64,000 bases of DNA, taken from NCBI GenBank assembly GCA_905160935.1, contig CAJHZI010000713.1, positions 124,001-188,000 of the forward strand, given 5' to 3'. Position 1 is the stretch's first letter. Every line of letters begins with the position of its first letter. Position numbers and translations under genes: made by a program. Positions 58,446-64,000 of this stretch are shown here, one piece after another. Source of the DNA: Enchytraeus crypticus (lineage: Eukaryota; Annelida; Clitellata; Enchytraeida; Enchytraeidae). The notes under the pieces are model-generated. The model did no database searches. It was not told the DNA's origin and worked only from the letters and a program-made list of their open reading frames with translations.

Positions 58446-58904
58446 GTGACGATGAATATCGTCTTACCTTAATGAACTGTTAACTGTAACGTTTTGTTTG
58501 TATTCATTCCAGGGAATAGGAAAACTCTATGCACACGAAAACTAGGAAAAATGTTTGAGCGTCACAACTATGCACACCGTGGTAATAGTTTACTGCGCCT
58601 CTCTCCATATAGACAACATACTACGACTAGATAGAAGTTAGTTAGAATGTATTGACGGTAATTAAACGCCTCAGAATACATTTCTTCCCAAAATAAAGGT
58701 TCTACGTGCATTGTGAAACCAAGGTTAATTCGCATAGTCAAAACGTTTTGGGTGTGATTGTTGCGCAGGTAGTTAAATAGTGTGAAGACCATACAGGGAT
58801 TGGAAGTTGTACTTCGGGTCAGCTAACTGTGAAAGTGAAATCTAATTGTGTTGCAAATACAGTTCACAAAGGAATTAAGGCCCTAAGTGACGCCTATACA
58901 TCAT

Positions 58905-59105
58905 ACTACAACAACAACAACAATACGATTAGAGTGCTACTGTTGTCCATGACATCATCGAACACTATGGAACCAAATTACAACCTATGAGCAGAGTGAG
59001 GGGTCCATATACGGTGCAAGCCAACATCCTGGTGGTCAGTCCAAGGAAGGGTACTAGCGGAATGGAGGTTTACGTGTTGGTCTCAGGTCATGGACATTTG
59101 GTGGA
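58905..59105 (+). repeat. Interspersed repeat, family C, best copy
   Basis: caacaacaacaatacgatta gagtgctactgttgtccatg acatcatcgaacac, then gtccaaggaagggtactagc gg and gtttacgtgttggtctcag. Matches 20997 and 8045. Confidence 0.7.
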
Positions 59106-59635
59106 TACGAAAAGTCGAAAAGAATATATAGATTTACGATGATTTATCTCGTTAAAGTAGTTGCTGGAAGATATTTCGTAAAAGAATAATTGACACCAAC
59201 ATAGAGATTGGCTTTTGTGCACTATTATATTAATTTACAACGAAATAAAGATTGACTGGTGTGTGCACTTCTATCACACACAGTGACTAGTGATATTCTA
59301 TAAGCAGGCATATAAAACGTGAACTCTGTTGAGACATTATTGATTTAGGCCTAATTAACGTTGCAATTAGACTCACTGTATTTCCTTTGAAAGAACTTAA
59401 AAAAATATCGTCTCATGAAATTAGCTGATGCACATGATATAACGGTTGGCTGATATTAAATACTTTCATATAGGCCTCTCTAAAATACAGGTCTACTACA
59501 AAGAAATGAAAGTAGTTAAGCCACGTTAAGCTACTTGAAATAAGAGAATAAGTTGTAAAAAGTAGGTTAGCTATCAATAGATAGATAAGCGTAAAGCTTA
59601 AGTATCAATTACTAGCTGAAATCTCTATCTCAGTT
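59106..59635. other. AT-rich sequence
   Basis: No gene or repeat recognised. Confidence 0.5.
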
Positions 59636-59870
59636 CACTGCCTACTAGCAGGTCCATGGTATAGCGCCTCCACTCATCTCTATCTTCCGTTTTCCTCTTC
59701 AAGTCCACATACGAGCGAATCCTTAAATCATTTAACATTCCTTTTTCATCCCTTTTCCATATCATTGTTCTTGGGTTATTCCGTTCATGCCGAGGAGTCC
59801 CCCTATGCCTTCCTCCGCTTCGACTAACCTTTACATAGCTTGGGCGTCATTCCCTGAGTATACTATCCTG
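59636..59870 (-). pseudogene. Non-LTR retroelement 3' coding remnant
   Basis: The - strand reads GTPRHERNNPRTMIWKRDEK, GMLNDLRIRSYVDLKRKTED then WRRYTMDLLVG, a typical basic C-terminus of a non-LTR ORF2. It ends at the ggacctgc motif also found at 6580 and in family B ends. Confidence 0.55.
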
Positions 59871-60155
59871 TTTATCCAAACTAGTCGGAATAAACAGTTA
59901 ATGCCAGTTTAGCCAATTTTAATTTATTTTTATTTTTTATTATTCATTTATTTAAATTATTCAATTGTTTCATACAATACAGCTACCAAAAAGTTTCACG
60001 CAATACAGTAATTCACATGAAATGAAAAGGACACAAAGGTCAGAAGACTCTAACATGTACCCTAATAAACGAATAAAAGAATTACGCGCCATTACTATAT
60101 CATACATGCACAATTGTACATGTACATGTAGAATGGCTTTTACAACATATCGAGG

Positions 60156-61001
60156 GTAGTTCATGGCGTGAGAGGTAAATCGTATTGCCACTTATAAATG
60201 GATTAGATTGATCAGTAAACTATTGATTTTCTGCCAATTTAATTAATTTTTAAAAAAAGGTTTGAATGAGACATTCTTAGTATAGTGAGTGTAAGTGAGA
60301 GTAAGAGTGAGAGGTCGACGCTGTTTGAAGTAGCCTATACATGACAAGACATACATTATATAAGTAATGTTATTAAGACATATATAATATCCCTGTGTAT
60401 GATTTGGTTAAATAAATCGACATTTGAGGTATTACGTTTCTTCTAATATAAGTAATTTTAAAAATCAGTTTTAAATGGAAAATTATTCGCAAGAGAGTAA
60501 GTGATCGATCCGTATTTTTGTATTGCATGACACTGCATATCTTATTAGAAATGCTATTAAGAAAGATAGCACTATGTAGTAGTTTATGGCGTGAGCGGTA
60601 AATCGTATTGCCACTTATAAATGGATTAGATTGATCAGTAAACTATTGATTTTCTGCCAATTTAATTAATTTTAAAAATAAGGTTTGAATGAGACATTCT
60701 TAGTATAGTGAGTGTAACTGAGAGTAAGAGTAAGTGAGAGGTCGACGCTGTTTGAAGTGGCCTATACATGACAAGACATACATTATATAAGTAATGTTAT
60801 TAAGACATATATAATATCCCTGTGTATGATTTGGTTAAATAAATCGACATTTGAGGTATTACGTTTCTTCTAATATAAGTAATTTTAAAAATCAGTTTTA
60901 AATGGAAAATTATTCGCAAGAGAGTAAGTGATCGATCCGTATTTTTGTATTGCATGACACTGCATATCTTATTAGAAATGCTATTAAGAAAGATAGCACT
61001 A
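60156..61001. repeat. 423-bp tandem duplication
   Basis: Two copies (60156-60578, 60579-about 61001) beginning gtagttcatggcgtgag and ending aagaaagatagcacta. They differ at only a few positions, for example one a lost in a run and gtgagagtaag against ctgagagtaag, so the event is recent. Confidence 0.92.
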
Positions 61002-61067
61002 GAAGTGAGTTGTATGTGTATCACTTAAATATCTAATACATAGTCTTTATAAAGTGCTTTAGCTGCT

Positions 61068-61420
61068 TTACAGTATGTTGTGAACAGCCTTGCTGCCTGT
61101 TCGTCCTCGAGCGGTTGTCCACTTCTGGACTCGCTCCGAGACGGCAGCTTTTTCGTCGAATGTTTTACTAAGGGTACCGCTTGTCAGGAGGAACCGAGTT
61201 GCTGCGTCTTCGGATGATACTTCTTTCCCGGTATCATCCGTCTCGATAGGCCTTTCTTGTTCATTTCCGACTGAATAGGCCAAGGTCCAACCCCCTTCCC
61301 TACTTCGTAATTGGGTTCTCGGGAACCTGGTGCACAGCGTCGACGCTGGCCCGAGTCGGGAGTAGAAGCGTACTCCACGTCTTCTACGTATTTAGGCGAC
61401 GACGGTTGAGTTTCTGCCAT
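61068..61420 (-). pseudogene. Gag-like N-terminal fragments
   Basis: Two overlapping - strand frames: 61420-61184 (MAETQPSSPKYVEDVEYAST, then DSGQRRRCAPGSREPNYEVG) and 61283-61068 (NEQERPIETDDTGKEVSSED, then RVQKWTTARGRTGSK). They look like one basic, proline-rich protein split by a frameshift. No zinc knuckle is seen and the identity is unproven. Confidence 0.4.
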
Positions 61421-61450
61421 GCCCCCTTGTTAGATTCTATTCCGTAATAT

Positions 61451-61858
61451 ACGTGGTTCTCGGGGCGAAGTGATATGGTGACCCAAACCGGGAGTGGAAG
61501 CGTACTCCACGTCTGTTATATATTTTGAGCGATTATGGTTTGATTTTCTACCCTGCTTCCTAGTTTTACAAACTGGTATAGTAGATAATTATATGATTGG
61601 TTGTTTTAACTGCGACGAACTTTATCTTCTTTACCCTAATAAAACCCTTTTTAGACGTGGTTCTCGGGGCGAAGTGATATGGTGACCCAAACCGGGAGTG
61701 GAAGCGTACTCCACGTCTGTTATGTATTTTGAGCGATTATGGTTTGATTTTCTACCCTGCTTCCTAGTTTTACAAACTGGTATAGTAGATAATTATATGA
61801 TTGGTTGTTTTAACTGCGACGAACTTTATCTTCTTTACCCTAATAAAACCCTTTTTAG
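61451..61858 (+). repeat. 204-bp tandem duplication
   Basis: Two copies (61451-61654, 61655-61858) starting acgtggttctcggggcgaag and ending cctttttagac, nearly identical. Each holds, on the - strand, a diverged copy of the gag-like start (DVEYASTP), so that coding segment is present three times in a row. Confidence 0.93.
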
Positions 61859-62130
61859 ACTTATTCTTCCCTATCTCTCTCCTATACTGGTCTTTCCGTA
61901 GTTTCTACTCTCGCCTTTGCTGAAGGTAGTATAATTGGCCTTCCGTGTAGTCGATAAGAAATTCGTTGATAGTAAACTGGTAAGTGGTAATCACGCTTTT
62001 CCATCCTTTTAATACTGGTCTTCCCGTAGTTACTTCTATCATCCATTGTTGCTGAAGGTGGTACAATGGCTTTCGTGTAGTCACTATAAAATTCGTGGAT
62101 AGTCAACTGGTCATTAGTAATCCTGCTCCC

Positions 62131-62310
62131 GCCTGCGGTGATGAACTCTATCCAGGCGCTTAGCAAATACCCGCAGACACGAACTCGACCCGGGTATTGC
62201 CGTGGACTACCAGCCTCCTCGCCTGCAGAGACACACTCGACCCAGGCGCTTAACAAATACCCGCAGAGACGGACTCGACCCGAGTAGTGCCGTGGACTAC
62301 CAGCCTCTTA
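62131..62310 (+). repeat. 90-bp tandem duplication
   Basis: Two units at 62131 and 62221: gcctgcggtgatgaactcta tccaggcgcttagcaaatac ccgcag... ending gccgtggactaccagcctc. Diverged at about ten positions. Confidence 0.9.
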
Positions 62311-62877
62311 CCTGGGCCTACACAGGAGGACACCGAACTCTCTTGCCTCCAATTAGCCTTCGCGGCTTGGGAAACTAGTCAACCTGAGGGGCTACGAGCC
62401 TAGGCTAACAAGCGAGTTTGAAAGCTTTCGGCTAGACGAAGACCAGATTTCTGTATACTAATCCTACTTTTGCCTTGGGATTGGGATATTACGTATACAT
62501 CCTCCCTCGGTTCCCAGTACTTTCGCGTAGAAGGTTCTGGCCTCCCTGAGTTACTGCGCAGACGAACCACGCAGAACCCAATCTGATTTTCTACGTATCG
62601 ACGGCCGCTTTATATACTATTCTCGTGATCGGCTTCAGCCATTCACAGCACTTCTCGCTTAATCGATTTACGTGCTAGCTGCGTCACTTGGAAATACCCA
62701 GCGTAATAATCTAGTTATGCCCACTTACAACTTCGGCTTATATCATTTATTATAAATCTTTGGAAAAACCCTACGTCACGTATTATTTATAAATACCAGC
62801 TGTATAATATTTGCTTTTCGATCTATAATATATATTTCTTAATACATAAATTGTGAACAAGGCGTGTTCATTACACA

Positions 62878-63320
62878 GTAAGTATGTAAATCCCGGTCAT
62901 TTTTTAAGTAATTAGGCATATGTTACGAAAGCTTTTATTTTTATTTCCTTAAGCAGTCCAAAATTTGGTAATATTTCAGCTTTCCTCAAAGTGAGAAGCA
63001 ATTAAAGGGCTTAATGTATTCATATGATGAGCTCAATAGCCCAATATGCATATACATGTATAGTACACTAAAATGAACATTTTAAACGCTGATATTGAAA
63101 TGCCATAAAATTATCTAGGGTACTATTCAGAGAATTCAAATCTTTCTAAAATCACTGATTAGTGTACCTCATATTATACTGCATGTACAGTGTACACTGT
63201 AGTTTCATGCACTTCAAAATTTCTAAATTACTTATACCTGCTCATGCATGCATTTACAAGCAAGTACATGCATGTACAATATGTGATAACGATAACACAC
63301 ATAAAAACAGACATTCTCTT
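62878..63320. other. AT-rich sequence, no gene seen
   Basis: Contains tgcatgcatttacaagcaag tacatgcatgtaca, a palindrome-rich patch, and no coding signal. Confidence 0.5.
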
Positions 63321-63324
63321 ACTT

Positions 63325-63352
63325 TCTCTTTCACTCTCTCTCTCACTTTCGA

Positions 63353-63385
<33 letters not shown>
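63325..63385 (+). repeat. (ct)n microsatellite
   Basis: ct tract with short interruptions. The serine/leucine-rich open frames are artefacts. Confidence 0.95.
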
Positions 63386-63501
63386 TTCTCTACATTGCCT
63401 ATTGTCAGGTTCAAGCATATATCTCCAGTGAATCAGTGAACTAAACCAATATTAAGCTAATATCAAACTAAACATAGTTGGCATAAAGTCGAAAAAAGAA
63501 G

Positions 63502-63950
63502 TTAGCCTACGTACGTGTATACTGTAGTGTCGGGTAAATTATTCCATCGTTTAGGACCACGTACATTCAAGCCTTTCATGCGCATACGTGAAAAGGGAAT
63601 TATATAGTCATTTATTGATCTAAGATAATACGATCTATTAGATATAGATTTAGTAACTGTTAAGAATTGGTTATATAGGCCTAATGCAATTAGATAATTA
63701 TGTTTAAATTTAAGTATTAAAACACCGGATAGTAAAAATGTATATCTGACAATTTTAACAAAGATCTTTAAATATTGGAGAAGTAGGCCTATGTGATAAA
63801 TAGTCAGCTTTAGACTATTTATTATTCTACCAGCTTGCTTTTGCATTAAAAATAAATCTTTTAGTACAAGTGCAGATGCACAACCCCACTAAATGTTGCA
63901 ATAATTTAGATGAGGATATATCAGACTATAGTAGCGGGATAAAAGTGCTT
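63502..63950 (-). pseudogene. Non-LTR reverse-transcriptase C-terminal remnant
   Basis: The - strand frame (63846-63502) reads MQKQAGRIINSLKLTIYH, then LKFKHNYLIALGLYNQFLTV, RSYYLRSINDYIIPFSRMRM and GPKRWNNLPDTTV. QKxAxRII and GPKxWNxLP are standard closing motifs of CR1/Jockey-type reverse transcriptases. The element may continue past the right edge. Confidence 0.65.
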
Positions 63951-64000
63951 TTTTGGGTAATTAAAATTTCACTGGCCTAAATGCATGTAGGCCTAGAGAT

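Larger units (their letters stand above)
61068..62877 (-). mobile_element. Probable LTR-retrotransposon 5' fragment
   Basis: A block richer in GC than its surroundings. On the - strand it starts TGTGTAATGAACACGCC (62877), a plausible LTR start, followed by tatataaagcggccg (TATA-like, near 62615), a leader with a 90-bp duplication, and a gag-like N-terminus MAETQPSSPKYVEDVEYAST (ATG at 61420). A further frame follows from 61283. No polymerase or second LTR is present. The assignment rests on layout, not on a recognised domain. Confidence 0.4.

Overview
This is animal nuclear DNA. Coding sequence comes as short exons with GT-AG introns, and the window carries microsatellites, tRNA-derived SINE copies, non-LTR retrotransposon pieces, hAT-type MITEs and a short TTAGGG-type tract. 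Palindromic words such as taggccta and tacatgta recur, as in many marine invertebrates. A lophotrochozoan or other marine invertebrate is my best guess, but the sequence does not settle it.

Bases 1-35573 (+ strand) are the 3' part of one gene, an axonemal outer-arm dynein heavy chain of the DNAH5/DNAH8 type. I could join 28 exons with legal splice sites and matching phases. They give one uninterrupted frame of 1772 codons, from just before AAA4 to the natural stop. The fragment holds the AAA4 P-loop and Walker B, the stalk coiled coil, the microtubule-binding tip, AAA5, AAA6 and the C-terminal domain. The 5' part of the gene lies before base 1.

The introns of this gene are the most unusual part of the window. 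At least four end in tandem arrays whose units each copy the 3' splice site plus the first bases of the following exon (periods 46-49, 46, 31 and 54 bp). Two introns show similar copies of the 5' splice site, and the stop codon lies in a 40-bp tandem duplication. Splice junctions therefore look like the nuclei from which these minisatellites grew.

From 35.6 to 41.3 kb lie a 32-bp tandem array, repeat copies and AT-rich DNA. Two protein genes follow on the - strand. One is a compact, apparently intronless 175-residue cysteine-rich protein (41350-41877) with a weak resemblance to actinoporin-like cytolysins. The other is a DUF4781-family protein made of two exons (47145-46036 and 44215-43100), preceded 23 bases upstream by a separate 167-codon ORF. 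A candidate TATA box and splice donor near 55.35 kb may be the start of this transcription unit.

From 49 to 54 kb (+) lies a decayed non-LTR retrotransposon with ORF1, endonuclease and reverse transcriptase. From 54 to 64 kb I see repeats only: a hAT MITE with an internal satellite, 423-bp and 204-bp tandem duplications, a probable 5' fragment of an LTR element on the - strand, and a reverse-transcriptase tail at the right edge.
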